DNA of 64,000 bases from Prauserella endophytica (GCF_005146945.1 NZ_SWMS01000005.1:310001-374000); one strand, 5' to 3'. Counted from the stretch's first letter, positions 37,116-46,889 are shown. Made by a program: numbers and translations. Notes: generated by a model from the sequence alone, not told the origin.

Positions 37116-38155
37116 CCGTCGCGCCACCCACGCCCGTCGACGAGCGCGTCGCGGCGCCCCGCCTGCTGGACCGGCTCGTGGTCCGGCCGGAGATCGGGGC
37201 GCTGCTCGGGGCGATCGTGGTGTTCGTGTTCTTCTCGCTCGTCACCGACCAGTTCCTGAGCCCGGGAGGCGTCTCGACGTGGCTCGACGACGCCTCGACG
37301 CTCGGGATCATGGCGGTGGGGGTGTCGCTGCTGATGATCGGCGGGGAGTTCGACCTCTCCGCCGGTGTGATGACCGCGTCGACAGCGCTGGTCACGGCGA
37401 TACTGGCGACCGAGGCGGGCTGGAACGTGTGGGTGGCGCTGGGTGCCTCGCTGGTGTTCGCGCTGCTGGTGGGCGGGTTCAACGGATGGCTGGTGATGCG
37501 CACCGGCCTGCCGAGCTTCATCGTCACCCTGGGCACCTTCCTCGCCCTGCAGGGACTGAACCTCGGGGTGACGCGGCTGCTGACGGGCACCGTGCAGGTG
37601 TCGGGTGTGCGGGCCGCGGACGGTTACGAGTCGGCCGGGATGCTGTTCGCGTCCACGATCGAGATCGGGGGCACGGAGTTCCAGGTGTCGATCCTGTGGT
37701 GGATCCTGGTGGCGGCGGTCGCGGCGCTCGTGCTCGTGCGCACGCCGTTCGGTAACTGGATCTTCGCGGTGGGCGGCTCGGCCGTCAGCGCCCGCGCCGT
37801 CGGCGTTCCGTTGGTGCGCACCAAGATCCTGCTCTTCATGACAACGGCGTTCGCGGGCTGGATCGTCGGCTCGATCAACATCCTGCGGTTCGACAGCGTG
37901 CAGGCCAACCAGGGCATCGGTCAGGAGCTGCAGTTCATCATCGCCGCGGTGGTGGGCGGGTGCCTGCTCACCGGTGGCTTCGGGTCGGCGATCGGGGCAG
38001 CGATCGGCGCGCTGATCTTCGGCATGGCGCGGCAGGGCATCGTCTTCGCGGGCTGGGACAACGACTGGTTCATGTTGTTCCTCGGCGTGATGTTGCTCGC
38101 CGCGGTGCTCGTCAACAACACGTTCCGGCGGCGCGCGGAGAGGGTGCGGAGATGA
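37112..38155 (+). CDS. Sugar ABC transporter permease (RbsC type)
   Basis: The 347-residue inner-membrane permease has 8-10 helices. It has [20 protein letters not shown], the diagnostic RbsC/AraH motif, and [13 protein letters not shown]. The start overlaps the binding protein stop and the stop overlaps the ATPase start, so expression of the transporter is coupled. Substrate myo-inositol is inferred from the surrounding iol genes. Confidence 0.92.
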   Translation: MTVAPPTPVDERVAAPRLLDRLVVRPEIGALLGAIVVFVFFSLVTDQFLSPGGVSTWLDDASTLGIMAVGVSLLMIGGEFDLSAGVMTASTALVTAILATEAGWNVWVALGASLVFALLVGGFNGWLVMRTGLPSFIVTLGTFLALQGLNLGVTRLLTGTVQVSGVRAADGYESAGMLFASTIEIGGTEFQVSILWWILVAAVAALVLVRTPFGNWIFAVGGSAVSARAVGVPLVRTKILLFMTTAFAGWIVGSINILRFDSVQANQGIGQELQFIIAAVVGGCLLTGGFGSAIGAAIGALIFGMARQGIVFAGWDNDWFMLFLGVMLLAAVLVNNTFRRRAERVRR

Positions 38156-38931
38156 CTCCCCTGATCGAGGTCACCGGCATCGGCAAGTCCTACGGCAGCG
38201 TCCACGCGCTGCGGGACGTGTCCACTGTGGTCAACGCGGGTGAGGTCACGTGCGTGCTGGGCGACAACGGTGCCGGTAAGTCGACATTGATCAAGATACT
38301 GGCCGGGGTGCACCAGCACGACTCCGGGGAGCTGCGGGTCGGCGGCGAGCCGGTGCGGTTCTCCTCGCCGAGGGACGCGCTCGAGGCGGGCATCGCGACC
38401 GTCTACCAGGACCTCGCGGTCGTGCCGCTGATGAGCGTGTGGCGCAACTTCTTCCTCGGCTCGGAGCCGACGATCGGGTTCGGGCCGGTCAAGCTGCTCG
38501 ACCGGCGGAAGGGCAAGCGGGTCACCAAGCAGGCGCTCGCGGAGCTGGGCATCGACCTGCGGGACGTCGAGCAGCCGGTGGGCACGCTCTCCGGTGGTGA
38601 GCGGCAGTGCGTCGCCATCGCGCGGGCCGTCCACTTCGGAGCAAAGGTGCTGATCCTCGACGAGCCGACCGCGGCGCTCGGCGTGAAGCAGGCGGGGATC
38701 GTGCTGCGGCACGTCGCGCAGGCGCGTGATCGCGGCCTCGGCGTCGTGCTCATCACCCACAACCCGCACCACGCCTACCCGGTGGGCGACCGGTTCCTGC
38801 TGCTCAAGCGGGGTGCGCCGCTGGGCACCTACGAGAAGTCGGAGATCGACCTCGGGGAGCTGACCAGCCAGATGGCGGGCGGCGCGGAACTGGCGGCGCT
38901 GGAGCACGAGTTGCGGTCGGTGGAAACGTGA
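38152..38931 (+). CDS. Sugar ABC transporter ATP-binding protein, single ABC domain
   Basis: The 259-residue protein has one ABC domain only: Walker [10 protein letters not shown], signature LSGGERQCV and Walker [11 protein letters not shown]. The classic RbsA partner in this class has two, so this is the half-size FrcA-like type, which would act as a homodimer. There is no frameshift or second domain. It overlaps the permease and the iolC start by four bases. Confidence 0.92.
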   Translation: MTPLIEVTGIGKSYGSVHALRDVSTVVNAGEVTCVLGDNGAGKSTLIKILAGVHQHDSGELRVGGEPVRFSSPRDALEAGIATVYQDLAVVPLMSVWRNFFLGSEPTIGFGPVKLLDRRKGKRVTKQALAELGIDLRDVEQPVGTLSGGERQCVAIARAVHFGAKVLILDEPTAALGVKQAGIVLRHVAQARDRGLGVVLITHNPHHAYPVGDRFLLLKRGAPLGTYEKSEIDLGELTSQMAGGAELAALEHELRSVET

Positions 38932-39863
38932 CGCTGGAGGCGCTCACCGTGGGCCGCGTCGGGGTGGACCTCTACCCCGAGCAGAGCGGTGTGCCGCTGG
39001 CCGAGGTCAGGACGTTCGCGAAGTCGCTGGGCGGCACGGCGACCAACGTCGCGGTGGCGGCGGCGCGGCTGGGCAGGCGCACCGCCGTGCTCACCAAGGT
39101 GGGCGCCGATGGCTTCGGCGACTACGTGCGCACGGCGCTGCGGGGCTTCGGGGTGAGCCCCGACCACGTGGGCACCGCGCCGGAGTTGCGTACTCCGGTG
39201 GTGTTCTGCGCGCTCGACCCGCCGGAGGATCCTCCGCTGCTGTTCTACCGTGAGCCGCTCGCGCCCGACCTCTCGCTGACGGAGCGGGACGTGCCGTGGG
39301 ACGTCGTGGAGGCCGTGCCCCTGCTGTGGGTCACGGGCACGGGCGTGTGCGCGGAACCGGCGCGCGGCACGCAACGGGAGATCCTGCGGCGCCGGGATCG
39401 CCGGACCCACACGGTGCTGGACCTGGACTACCGGCCGATGTTCTGGCCGGACGAGGGCACGGCACGCGCGGAGATCGGCGCGCTGCTGGAGCACGTGACC
39501 GTCGCCGTGGGCAACCGGACCGAGGCGGAGATCGCCGTGGGCACCGCGGAACCGGCCGAGGCGGCGAAACGGATGCTCGAACGCGGCGTCGAGCTCGCCG
39601 TCATCAAGCAGGGCGGTGACGGCGTGTACGTCGCCACGCGAGAGGGCGCGTGGACGGTGTCACCCCGGTCCGTCGACGTCGTGTGCGCGCTGGGTGCGGG
39701 CGACGGCTTCGGCGGGGCACTCGTCCACGGCCTGCTGTCGGGCTGGGAACCGCCGCGGATCGCCGCCTACGCCAACGCGGCGGGCGCGATCGTCGCCTCC
39801 CGGCTCGCGTGCGCGGACGCCATGCCCACGGCCGACGAGATCGAGAGGACACTGGCGAGTTGA
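38928..39863 (+). CDS. iolC: 5-dehydro-2-deoxygluconokinase IolC
   Basis: The 311-residue PfkB-family kinase has the N-terminal [15 protein letters not shown] and a C-terminal [15 protein letters not shown] with the catalytic Asp. [13 protein letters not shown] near the start is typical of IolC. The GTG start overlaps the ATPase stop. It phosphorylates 2-deoxy-5-keto-D-gluconate in inositol catabolism. Confidence 0.93.
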   Translation: MTLEALTVGRVGVDLYPEQSGVPLAEVRTFAKSLGGTATNVAVAAARLGRRTAVLTKVGADGFGDYVRTALRGFGVSPDHVGTAPELRTPVVFCALDPPEDPPLLFYREPLAPDLSLTERDVPWDVVEAVPLLWVTGTGVCAEPARGTQREILRRRDRRTHTVLDLDYRPMFWPDEGTARAEIGALLEHVTVAVGNRTEAEIAVGTAEPAEAAKRMLERGVELAVIKQGGDGVYVATREGAWTVSPRSVDVVCALGAGDGFGGALVHGLLSGWEPPRIAAYANAAGAIVASRLACADAMPTADEIERTLAS

Positions 39864-40747
39864 TCACCGAGGAGCAGTGGGCGGACCTGTTGCGGGTGCG
39901 CGCGACCGATCCGCGCGCGGTGCGCCGGGCCTACGACCGCCGGAAGCGCAGAGCGAGCCTGCTGTCGGAGCGCGGCACGCTCTTCCTCGTGGCCGCCGAC
40001 CATCCGGCGAGGGGCATGCTGGGCGTCGGCCCCGATCCGCTCGCGATGGCCGATCGCAGGCGGCTGCTGGAGCGGCTGCTGGTCGCGCTCGCCGACCCCG
40101 CCGTCGACGGCGTGCTCGGCACCCCCGACGTGGTGGAGGAGCTGTTGCTGCTCGGCGCGCTCGACGGCAAGGTGGTGCTCGGCTCGATGAACCGGGGCGG
40201 GCTCGCCGGCGCCGACTGGGAGATCGACGACCGGTTCACCGCCTACACTGCCCGTTCCATCGTCGACTGTGGACTCGACGGCGGGAAGATGCTGCTGCGG
40301 ATCGTGGACTCCGATGCCGGGACCGCGCCCACTCTGGAGTCGTGCGCGCGGGCGGTGTCCGAGCTCGCCGGGGCCGGGCGGCTCGCCATGGTGGAGCCAC
40401 TGCCGTACGCCCGTGACGGCGGCACGCTGGTGCTGCGGCGCGACGCGGCCTCACTCGCCCGCGCGATCGGCGTGGCCTCCGGCCTTGGCGTCACGTCGGC
40501 GTACACGTGGCTCAAGCTGCCGAGCGTGCGGGAGGCCGTTGTGCTCGACGCGACGACGTTGCCCGTGGTGGTGCTCGGCGGGGTGCCGTCGGGGGACTAC
40601 GCCGCCGATCTCGAGCAATGGGGCGCGACCCTGCGCCACCCCGTGGTGCGAGGGCTGGTCGTCGGCCGTTCGCTGCTGTACCCGCCGGACGGCGATGTCG
40701 CCGGTGCGGTGGCCGCCGCGGCGCGAATGCTGGAGAAGTCCCGATGA
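39860..40747 (+). CDS. Aldolase of the inositol locus (IolJ-equivalent, class I-like)
   Basis: The 295-residue protein starts from TTG at 39860, overlapping the iolC stop (TTGA). Stretches LFLVAADHPARGMLGVG and VEELLLLGALDGKVVLGSMN, with KLPSVREAV near the C-terminus, match the Cgl0158-type aldolases of actinobacterial iol clusters rather than the B. subtilis class II IolJ. It would cleave the phosphorylated intermediate made by IolC. It overlaps iolB by ATGA. Confidence 0.85.
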   Translation: MITEEQWADLLRVRATDPRAVRRAYDRRKRRASLLSERGTLFLVAADHPARGMLGVGPDPLAMADRRRLLERLLVALADPAVDGVLGTPDVVEELLLLGALDGKVVLGSMNRGGLAGADWEIDDRFTAYTARSIVDCGLDGGKMLLRIVDSDAGTAPTLESCARAVSELAGAGRLAMVEPLPYARDGGTLVLRRDAASLARAIGVASGLGVTSAYTWLKLPSVREAVVLDATTLPVVVLGGVPSGDYAADLEQWGATLRHPVVRGLVVGRSLLYPPDGDVAGAVAAAARMLEKSR

Positions 40748-41634
40748 GCGCCCTGCATCGCCCGCACGGGACGCTCGCCGACGGGGCCGACCCGGTGCGG
40801 CTGTACCCGGAGGACGCGGGCTGGGCCTACACCGGGCTGCGCGTGCTGACCCTGGAGCCGGGCGAGCCGCGCACGGTCACCACCGGCGAGTTCGAGGCGT
40901 TCGTGCTGCCGCTCTCCGGCGGGTGCGAGGTCACCGTCGACGAGGAGCGCTTCGTGTTGCGCGGGCGGTCGTCGGTGTTCACAAGGGTCACCGACTTCGC
41001 CTACGTGCCACGGGATGCCGAGGTCGAACTGTCCGCTGTGGAGGGTGCGGAGATCGCGCTGCCGATGGCCCGCTGCGAGCGCAGGCTCGTGCCCCGCTAC
41101 GGACCCGCCGAGCTGGTGCCGGTGGAGGTGCGGGGCGCGGGCAACGCGACCCGCCAGGTCACCAACTTCGGTGTCCCCGGGGTGTGGGAGCACGCCGACA
41201 AGCTCAACGCGTGCGAGCTGATCACCCCGGACGGCAACTGGTCCTCCTACCCGCCGCACAAGCACGACGAGGCAGGCGAGTGCGAGGTCGTCAACGAGGA
41301 GATCTACTACTTCCGCATCGCCGGGCGCGACGGGACCACGCCGAGTACGGCGGGCTTCGGGCTGCACCGCACCTACACCGCCGACGGGGAACTGGACGAG
41401 GACGTGGCCGTGCGCGACGGCGACGTGTTCCTGATCCCGCGCGGCTACCACGGCCCGTGCGTGGCGGCGCCGGGTTACCCGATGTACTACCTCAACGTGC
41501 TCGCCGGGCCCGGCCCCGAGCGCTCGATGGCGTTCTGCGACGACCCCGCCCACGGCTGGGTCAGGGACACGTGGCGCGACCTGCCTGCCGACCCGCGCTG
41601 CCCGGTGACCGGAGCCGAAGGGAGGCGGGGGTGA
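40744..41634 (+). CDS. iolB: 5-deoxy-glucuronate isomerase IolB
   Basis: The 296-residue double cupin has metal-binding PPHKHDEAGECEVVNEEIYY and the second-cupin FLIPRGYHGP, diagnostic of IolB. It isomerises 5-deoxy-D-glucuronate to 5-dehydro-2-deoxy-D-gluconate in the cytosol. It is placed between the aldolase and iolD, with four-base overlaps on both sides. Confidence 0.95.
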   Translation: MSALHRPHGTLADGADPVRLYPEDAGWAYTGLRVLTLEPGEPRTVTTGEFEAFVLPLSGGCEVTVDEERFVLRGRSSVFTRVTDFAYVPRDAEVELSAVEGAEIALPMARCERRLVPRYGPAELVPVEVRGAGNATRQVTNFGVPGVWEHADKLNACELITPDGNWSSYPPHKHDEAGECEVVNEEIYYFRIAGRDGTTPSTAGFGLHRTYTADGELDEDVAVRDGDVFLIPRGYHGPCVAAPGYPMYYLNVLAGPGPERSMAFCDDPAHGWVRDTWRDLPADPRCPVTGAEGRRG

Positions 41635-43466
41635 GACTGACGACCGCGCAGGCACTGGTGCGCTGGCTGGTGGCGCAGCGCGCCGAGCTGCTCGACGGAA
41701 CCGAGGTGCCGTTGTTCCCAGGCGCGTTCGCGATCTTCGGCCACGGCAACGTGCTCGGCCTCGGCAGCGCGCTCGAGGAGCATCGCGACCGGCTGCCGGT
41801 GTGGCGGGGGCACACCGAACAGGGCATGGCGCTCGCCGCCGTCGGCTACGCCAGGGCCGTGCACCGGCGTCAGGTGGGCGTGGTGACGTCGTCGATCGGA
41901 CCCGGTGCGCTCAACATGGTCACCGCCGCAGGGGTCGCGCACGCCAACCGCCTGCCGTTGCTGCTCCTGCCCGGCGACACGTTCACGGGCCGCGCGCCCG
42001 ATCCGGTGCTACAGCAGGTGGAGCACTTCGGCGACCCGGCGGCCACCGTCAACGATGCCTTCCGCGCCGTGAGCCGCTACTTCGACCGCGTCGTCCGGCC
42101 CGAGCAGCTGGCGCACACCCTGCCCCAGGTGGCGAGGGTGCTCACCGATCCGGCCGAAACCGGTCCGGTTACGCTCGCACTGCCGCAGGACGTGCAGGCC
42201 GAGACGTTCGACTTCCCCGGCTCGCTGTTCGAGCCCGTTGTGCGGCGGGTGCCTCGGCCCCGCCCGGACACCCGCGAGGTCGCCGAGGCCGCCGACGTGC
42301 TGGGAAAGGCCCGGCGCCCCCTACTCGTGCTCGGCGGGGGCGTGCGCTACTCCGGTGCGGAGCGGGAGGCGCTCGCGTTCGCGCGCGAGCACGACTTCCC
42401 CGTCGTCGAGACCACCGCGGGCCGCACCCTGGTCCCGCACGACGAGCCCCTCTACGCGGGCCCACTCGGCATCACCGGCTCCGCCTCGGCCAACGCACTC
42501 GCGGCCGAGGCCGACGTGGTGCTCGCCGTCGGCACCCGGCTGCAGGACTTCACCACCGCGTCGTGGACGGTGTTCGACCCCCGGGTGCGCCTGGTGACCC
42601 TCAACGTCGCGCGGTTCGACGCGGTCAAGCACGGGGCCACGGCGGTGGTGGGCGACGCGCGCGAGGGGCTGGCCGAGCTCACCTCGGCGCTCGCGGGCCG
42701 CGGCGTCGTCGACCCGGCGTGGACCATGCGGGCGGCCATGGAGCGGGCGCGGTGGGACGACTACGTCGACGGCCTGCGCGCACCCGGCGAGGGGCTGCCC
42801 ACCTACGCGCAGGTGGTGGGCGTGGTCAACGACGCCGCTGAGCCGGGGGACTACGTCATGACCGCGTCGGGCGGGCTGCCGGGCGAGCTGGTGGGCGGCT
42901 GGCGGGCGATGGACACCGCGAGCATGGACGTCGAGTACGGCTTCTCGTGCATGGGCTACGAGCTCGCCGGCGCGTGGGGCGCGGCGCTGGCCCGCGACGG
43001 CGTGGTGACGACGCTGCTCGGCGACGGCTCGTACCTGATGCTCAACTCGGAGCTGTTCTCAGCCGCGTTCGCCGGGCATCCCTTCGTCGCGGTGGTGTGC
43101 GACAACGACGGCTACGCCGTGATCGCGCGCCTGCAGGAGGGCCAGGGCGCGCCCGCGTTCAACAACCTCTACGCCGACTGCGCCTCTGCACACGAGAACC
43201 CGCCGCGCGCCGACTTCGCCGCGCACGCCGAGGCGCTGGGCTGCGTCGCGTTCGCCGCCGCCGACCTCGCCGGGTTCCGCGACGCCTACGTCAAGGCGCG
43301 TCAGGCCGCGCGCACGCAGCGCAGACCCGTGGTCGTGGTGCTGCGCACCGACCCGGCCGCCTGGACCGACGCGGGGGCGTGGTGGGAGGTCGGCGTTCCA
43401 CCGCACCTGCCCGGCCACGCCGAGTACGAGGTGGGCAAGGCCCGCCAGCTGCGTTACCGCGCCTGA
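41631..43466 (+). CDS. iolD: 3D-(3,5/4)-trihydroxycyclohexane-1,2-dione hydrolase IolD (TPP-dependent)
   Basis: The 611-residue thiamine-diphosphate enzyme has the N-terminal catalytic Glu in GHTEQGMALAA, the central NAD/FAD-like domain (TAGRTLVPHDEPLYAGPLGI), and the TPP motif GDGSYLMLNSELFSAA with Asn further on. The GTG start overlaps the iolB stop. It opens the ring of the inosose product. iolA (methylmalonate-semialdehyde dehydrogenase), normally required downstream, is not in this window. Confidence 0.95.
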   Translation: MRLTTAQALVRWLVAQRAELLDGTEVPLFPGAFAIFGHGNVLGLGSALEEHRDRLPVWRGHTEQGMALAAVGYARAVHRRQVGVVTSSIGPGALNMVTAAGVAHANRLPLLLLPGDTFTGRAPDPVLQQVEHFGDPAATVNDAFRAVSRYFDRVVRPEQLAHTLPQVARVLTDPAETGPVTLALPQDVQAETFDFPGSLFEPVVRRVPRPRPDTREVAEAADVLGKARRPLLVLGGGVRYSGAEREALAFAREHDFPVVETTAGRTLVPHDEPLYAGPLGITGSASANALAAEADVVLAVGTRLQDFTTASWTVFDPRVRLVTLNVARFDAVKHGATAVVGDAREGLAELTSALAGRGVVDPAWTMRAAMERARWDDYVDGLRAPGEGLPTYAQVVGVVNDAAEPGDYVMTASGGLPGELVGGWRAMDTASMDVEYGFSCMGYELAGAWGAALARDGVVTTLLGDGSYLMLNSELFSAAFAGHPFVAVVCDNDGYAVIARLQEGQGAPAFNNLYADCASAHENPPRADFAAHAEALGCVAFAAADLAGFRDAYVKARQAARTQRRPVVVVLRTDPAAWTDAGAWWEVGVPPHLPGHAEYEVGKARQLRYRA

Positions 43467-43468
43467 GC

Positions 43469-43832
43469 GTCGTGCGGGCGCGGCAGGCGGCGGACGAGAC
43501 GCTGACGACGCTGATGCTCGCCCTCGGCGGGGTCGCGCTGCTGGTCGGCGGCATCGGCGTGGCGAACACGATGGTGATCGCCGTGCTCGAACGCCGTGCG
43601 GAGGTGGGCCTGCGCCGTGCCCTCGGCGCGACCAGGGCCCATGTGCGCAGGCAGTTCCCGGGCGAGTCGGTGCTGCTCGCGGGCTCGGTGGGATCGGCGG
43701 CGTGGTGCTGGGCGGCGCGGTGACGGCGGTGTTCGCGGCGAGCCGCGACTGACCGTTCGCGCTGGCCGGTGGGTGCTCGGCGGCGCGGCCGGTGCCACCG
43801 TGCTCGTCGGCGCGCTCGCGACGATGTGGCGG
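43469..43832 (+). pseudogene. MacB/FtsX-type ABC permease C-terminal remnant
   Basis: Right after iolD the sequence encodes LTTLMLALGGVALLVGGIGV and ANTMVIAVLERRAEVGLRRA in one frame, the conserved C-terminal membrane region of MacB-like permeases. The frame then slips after ESVLLAGSVG, with GGVVLGGAVTAVFAASRD continuing in another frame, then an in-frame stop and a further slip. No N-terminal part is present. It is a decayed fragment with at least two lesions and no function is expected. Confidence 0.75.
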
Positions 43833-44945
43833 TCAGCGGAATGCCTCGTCGGTGGTGGGTACGCGCGCCAGTTCGCCGGCGAGCTGGCGCGCCCGCGTTC
43901 GGTAGGCGGGCGTGGTGAGCACCGTGTCGAGCGCCGCCCGCAGGCTCGCCGCGTCCGGTGTGGTGTGAACGCCCGCGCCCGCCTCGGCGACCCGCCGCGC
44001 GTTCAGGTGCTGGTCCTCGGCGAAGAGGGGCGCCACCACGAGCGGAGCCCCGGCCGCGAGCGCGCCGAGTGTCGACCCGCCGCCGCCGTGACACATCACT
44101 GCGGCGGCATGGCCGAGCACCGTGTTCTGGTCGACCCAGCGTTCCACGCGCACGTTCGGCGGCGGTTCGCCAAGCGTTGCGGGATCGAGCCCATGGCCCA
44201 CGGTCAGCAGCACGTCGGCGTCGAGCCCGGCGACGGCGGCCAGCGCCTCGGGGTAGACCGGCGCCGCATCGGAGAGCACGCCCGTGACGCTGCCGAACGT
44301 CGCGTAGACGAACGGTCGTCCCGCGCGCTCGCCCGGCGAGGCCCAGGCCGCGTCGCGGAACCGTCGTGTCCGTGGGGGATCCGGCACGGTCGGATCCTCG
44401 AGCCCGGCGGGGAACAGGGTCAGGTACGGCGATTCGTGCAGGCGGGTGGCGTCCGGGTCGGGAGGCAGGCCGGACGCGCGGCGCAGCCCGTCGACACTCT
44501 CCGCCGCGTAGCGCACGAACCGCTCCTCCATGACGCCGAGCCCGATCGCGATCCTGGCGTGCGGCACGTCGTGCAGCTCCGCGGCCACGGCGGCGGCGAA
44601 CTCGGCGCTCTCCCGCACCACGACGTCCGGCCCCCAGTCCGCGATCGTCTCCGCGAGCCGGGGGAGTGCGGCGCGCGGCCGGAGCCTGCCGAAGATCTCC
44701 CCGCACATGAACGCGTTGGCCTCGTCGTGCGGCAGTGTCGCGAGGATCTCGTAGGCCGCCGCCACCGCGTCGGCGGGCGGGTCGTCGACGCGCCGGAATG
44801 CCGCACCGGTCGCCTCCGCGGTGCTCGCGAGCGCGTCCGGCCCGGTGACCAGCACGTCGTGGCCGGTACGCAGGCACGACCGCACGAACGGAGCCATCGG
44901 GCCGAAGTGCCCGGCTCCCGCGGTCGAGGAGAACAGCACCCGCAT
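43833..44945 (-). CDS. Glycosyltransferase, GT1/MGT type (GT-B fold)
   Basis: The 370-residue protein starts MRVLFSSTAGAGHFGPM, the acceptor-binding N-domain of macrolide/glycolipid glycosyltransferases. It ends with the nucleotide-sugar site containing CHGGGGSTLGALAAGAPLVV. Residues before the ATG at 44945 look non-coding, so that start is used. It is divergent from the Clp-N protein gene, and the 64-bp intergenic gap contains two palindromes. The acceptor is unknown. Confidence 0.9.
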   Translation of the reverse strand: MRVLFSSTAGAGHFGPMAPFVRSCLRTGHDVLVTGPDALASTAEATGAAFRRVDDPPADAVAAAYEILATLPHDEANAFMCGEIFGRLRPRAALPRLAETIADWGPDVVVRESAEFAAAVAAELHDVPHARIAIGLGVMEERFVRYAAESVDGLRRASGLPPDPDATRLHESPYLTLFPAGLEDPTVPDPPRTRRFRDAAWASPGERAGRPFVYATFGSVTGVLSDAAPVYPEALAAVAGLDADVLLTVGHGLDPATLGEPPPNVRVERWVDQNTVLGHAAAVMCHGGGGSTLGALAAGAPLVVAPLFAEDQHLNARRVAEAGAGVHTTPDAASLRAALDTVLTTPAYRTRARQLAGELARVPTTDEAFR

Positions 44946-44961
44946 CGCCTCACGATACGCC

Positions 44962-45007
44962 GTCAACCCAGAGTTGACGAGGCGCGAATCGTCAACCTAT
45001 GGTTGAC
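44962..45007. promoter_or_regulatory. Two tandem palindromes GTCAAC-N5-GTTGAC and GTCAACC-TAT-GGTTGAC
   Basis: The first (44962-44978) has perfect 6-bp arms and the second (44991-45007) perfect 7-bp arms, with centres 29 bp apart. The second ends 2 bp before the GTG of the Clp-N gene. They fill the gap between divergent genes and look like operators that could control both. Confidence 0.7.
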
Positions 45008-45009
45008 CC

Positions 45010-45723
45010 GTGACCGAACCCATCCAGATCCGTCTCGACGACCTGATCGAGTCGATCAAGAAGGTGCACACCGACGTCCTCGAGCAGCTCACCGACGCCG
45101 TGCTCGCCGCCGAGCACCTCGGCGAAGTGGCCGACCACCTGATCGGCCACTTCGTCGACCAGGCCCGCCGCTCCGGCGCGTCCTGGACCGACATCGGCAA
45201 GAGCATGGGCGTCAGCAAGCAGGCGGCACAGAAGCGTTTCGTGCCGAAGCCGGACGCCGTGCTCGACCCGGACGACCTCGGCCGGTTCACCCCGCGCGCC
45301 AAGAACGTCGTGCGGCTGGCGCAGGATGAGGCGCGCGCCGCGGGCAACCCCGAGGTCCTTGCCGAGCACCTCGTTCTCGGCCTGCTGGGCGACCAGGACT
45401 CCCTCGCCGCCAAGGCGATCGTCGCGCAGGGAATCGCGCTCGCCGCCGTGCGGCAGGCCGCCCTCGCCGCCCTGCCGGCGAAGGCCGGGAGCGTGCCCGA
45501 TGCCGTGCCCTACGCCGCGACCGCGCGCAAGGCACTGGAACTGACGTTCCGGGAAGCGTTGCGGCTGGGCCACAACTACATCGGCACCGAGCACGTCCTC
45601 CTCGGTCTGCTGGAACACGAGGGCGACGCCGGCGTGCTCACGGGCCTCGGACTCGACAAGGCCGACGTGGAGGCCAACGTGCTCGCCGCGCTCGCCGAGA
45701 TTGTCGCCAACCGTCCACAGTAG
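45010..45723 (+). CDS. Putative DNA-binding protein with Clp N-terminal domains
   Basis: The 237-residue protein has an N-terminal helical region with helix-turn-helix-like ASWTDIGKSMGVSKQAAQKR (about residues 56-76). Two Clp_N repeats follow: RFTPRAKNVVRLAQDEARAA from about 95, and ARKALELTFREALRLGHNYI with GTEHVLLGLLEHEGD from about 170. ClpC/ClpA use Clp_N for substrate and adaptor binding, but there is no AAA+ domain here. It could be an anti-adaptor or a stress-linked regulator that binds its own promoter palindromes. That function is inference. The start is GTG at 45010. Confidence 0.85.
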   Translation: MTEPIQIRLDDLIESIKKVHTDVLEQLTDAVLAAEHLGEVADHLIGHFVDQARRSGASWTDIGKSMGVSKQAAQKRFVPKPDAVLDPDDLGRFTPRAKNVVRLAQDEARAAGNPEVLAEHLVLGLLGDQDSLAAKAIVAQGIALAAVRQAALAALPAKAGSVPDAVPYAATARKALELTFREALRLGHNYIGTEHVLLGLLEHEGDAGVLTGLGLDKADVEANVLAALAEIVANRPQ

Positions 45724-45727
45724 AGGA

Positions 45728-46627
45728 TCAGACCGGCGGGAACGGAACGGACTCCAGCACCGGCAGAAGCTGCTCCTCCTCGTAGTCCAGGTGCGAGTTC
45801 AGCTCGGCCGACATCCGCTCCAGCTCCGCACGGAACCGTGCCGGGCCGGTGCTGGTGATGTCGGCGAGCAGCTTCTCCAGCTCCTCCCTGATGCGCGAGA
45901 CCGTGCCGTGCTCGGCCCGGAGGCGTGCGATCGCCTCGCGCAGGTGCGGGTACTCCCGCTCCAGGTTCGGCAGCAGCACCGCCTCCTCGCCGCCGTGGTG
46001 GAAGTGCAGTCCCTCGCAGAAGGCCAGGCAGTGCTGGCGCAACCGCAGGCTGAGCCCCGGTGGCCTGCCGGCGGGTTGCGCGAAGTACTCGTCTGCCTGG
46101 GCGCGGAGCTCGGCGAGCTGTGCCCGGAGCCACGTGTGGATCTCGACGAGCTTGGCGGCGAGCGTCGTCACCTCGGCGGGTTCCGTGGTCCACCGCGCCC
46201 GTTGCAGGACCACCACGGGAAGCTCACGTGCGGTGCGGGCCTGGTAGTCGCCGAAGCCCGGTTCCCTGGCCACGACCTGCTCGAACAACCGCTGGCGCTC
46301 GGCACCCTCGGCGGGAACGGCGATGGCGTCGAAGGTTTCGGTGCCCAGCTCGACCCTGACCGCGGGATGGGCGAGCAGGTTGTGGTACCAGGCGGGGTTG
46401 CGCGGTCCGCCACCCGCGGAGCCGACGATCACGAGCTCGCCGTCGACGCGGAGGTACGCGAGCGGAGAGGTGGTCTGCTGGCCTGATCTCGCGCCCACAG
46501 TGGTGAGCAGCAACAGGCCCCCGCCCTCGAATGGGCCCCCGACCCTGCCGCCGTTGGCGCGGAACTCGTCGACGACGGCCTGGTTGAAGGGCGCGACCTT
46601 GGCAGGTGCGTTCGGATGTGCTGGCAA
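45728..46627 (-). CDS. Deazaflavin-dependent nitroreductase-like domain fused to a hemerythrin domain
   Basis: The 299-residue protein starts from TTG at 46627, with AAGGAG 8 nt upstream. The N-terminal 130 residues are a DUF385/Ddn-like F420-binding split barrel (LLLLTTVGARSGQQTTSPLA, then VGSAGGGPRNPAWYHNLLAH). The C-terminal 160 residues are a hemerythrin HHE bundle with metal ligands in EIHTWLRAQL, LHFHHGGEEAVLLPNLE, RAEHGTVSRI and HLDYEEEQLLP. A two-domain fusion of a deazaflavin-type reductase and an iron oxygen-sensor/carrier is unusual. It lies convergent to and 5 bp from the Clp-N gene. Confidence 0.85.
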   Translation of the reverse strand: MPAHPNAPAKVAPFNQAVVDEFRANGGRVGGPFEGGGLLLLTTVGARSGQQTTSPLAYLRVDGELVIVGSAGGGPRNPAWYHNLLAHPAVRVELGTETFDAIAVPAEGAERQRLFEQVVAREPGFGDYQARTARELPVVVLQRARWTTEPAEVTTLAAKLVEIHTWLRAQLAELRAQADEYFAQPAGRPPGLSLRLRQHCLAFCEGLHFHHGGEEAVLLPNLEREYPHLREAIARLRAEHGTVSRIREELEKLLADITSTGPARFRAELERMSAELNSHLDYEEEQLLPVLESVPFPPV

Positions 46628-46801
46628 GTAGGAATCTCCTTCGGTACGGGGAAAAACGGCAGGAACGCACGACAAATCGTCGCCCTGGCGCGAGGAAATG
46701 CGGACACACACGCACGCGACCGTGCGGATGTGGCGGGAGAGAAGAACGCGGCGAGGCGGAAAGCCTCTGCCACTACGGCAAAATCAGCCGGCGTCCGTGA
46801 A

Positions 46802-46813
46802 GTGAGTACTCAC
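46802..46813. promoter_or_regulatory. Palindrome GTGAGTACTCAC
   Basis: A perfect 12-bp palindrome lies in the upstream region of the reductase-hemerythrin gene, between its predicted promoter and its start. It may be a repressor site. Confidence 0.4.
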
Positions 46814-46889
46814 GATGGACCCCCTAGTGATGACGGTGCCTCCATGCCGACCACCTTCAACCCGGTTGGCGACACGCGACACGAGCGCC

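Noticed and set aside
40269-41630. Upstream extension of iolD in the same frame
   Set aside because: It overlaps the aldolase and iolB genes, whose products are complete. The GTG at 41631 gives the family N-terminus.
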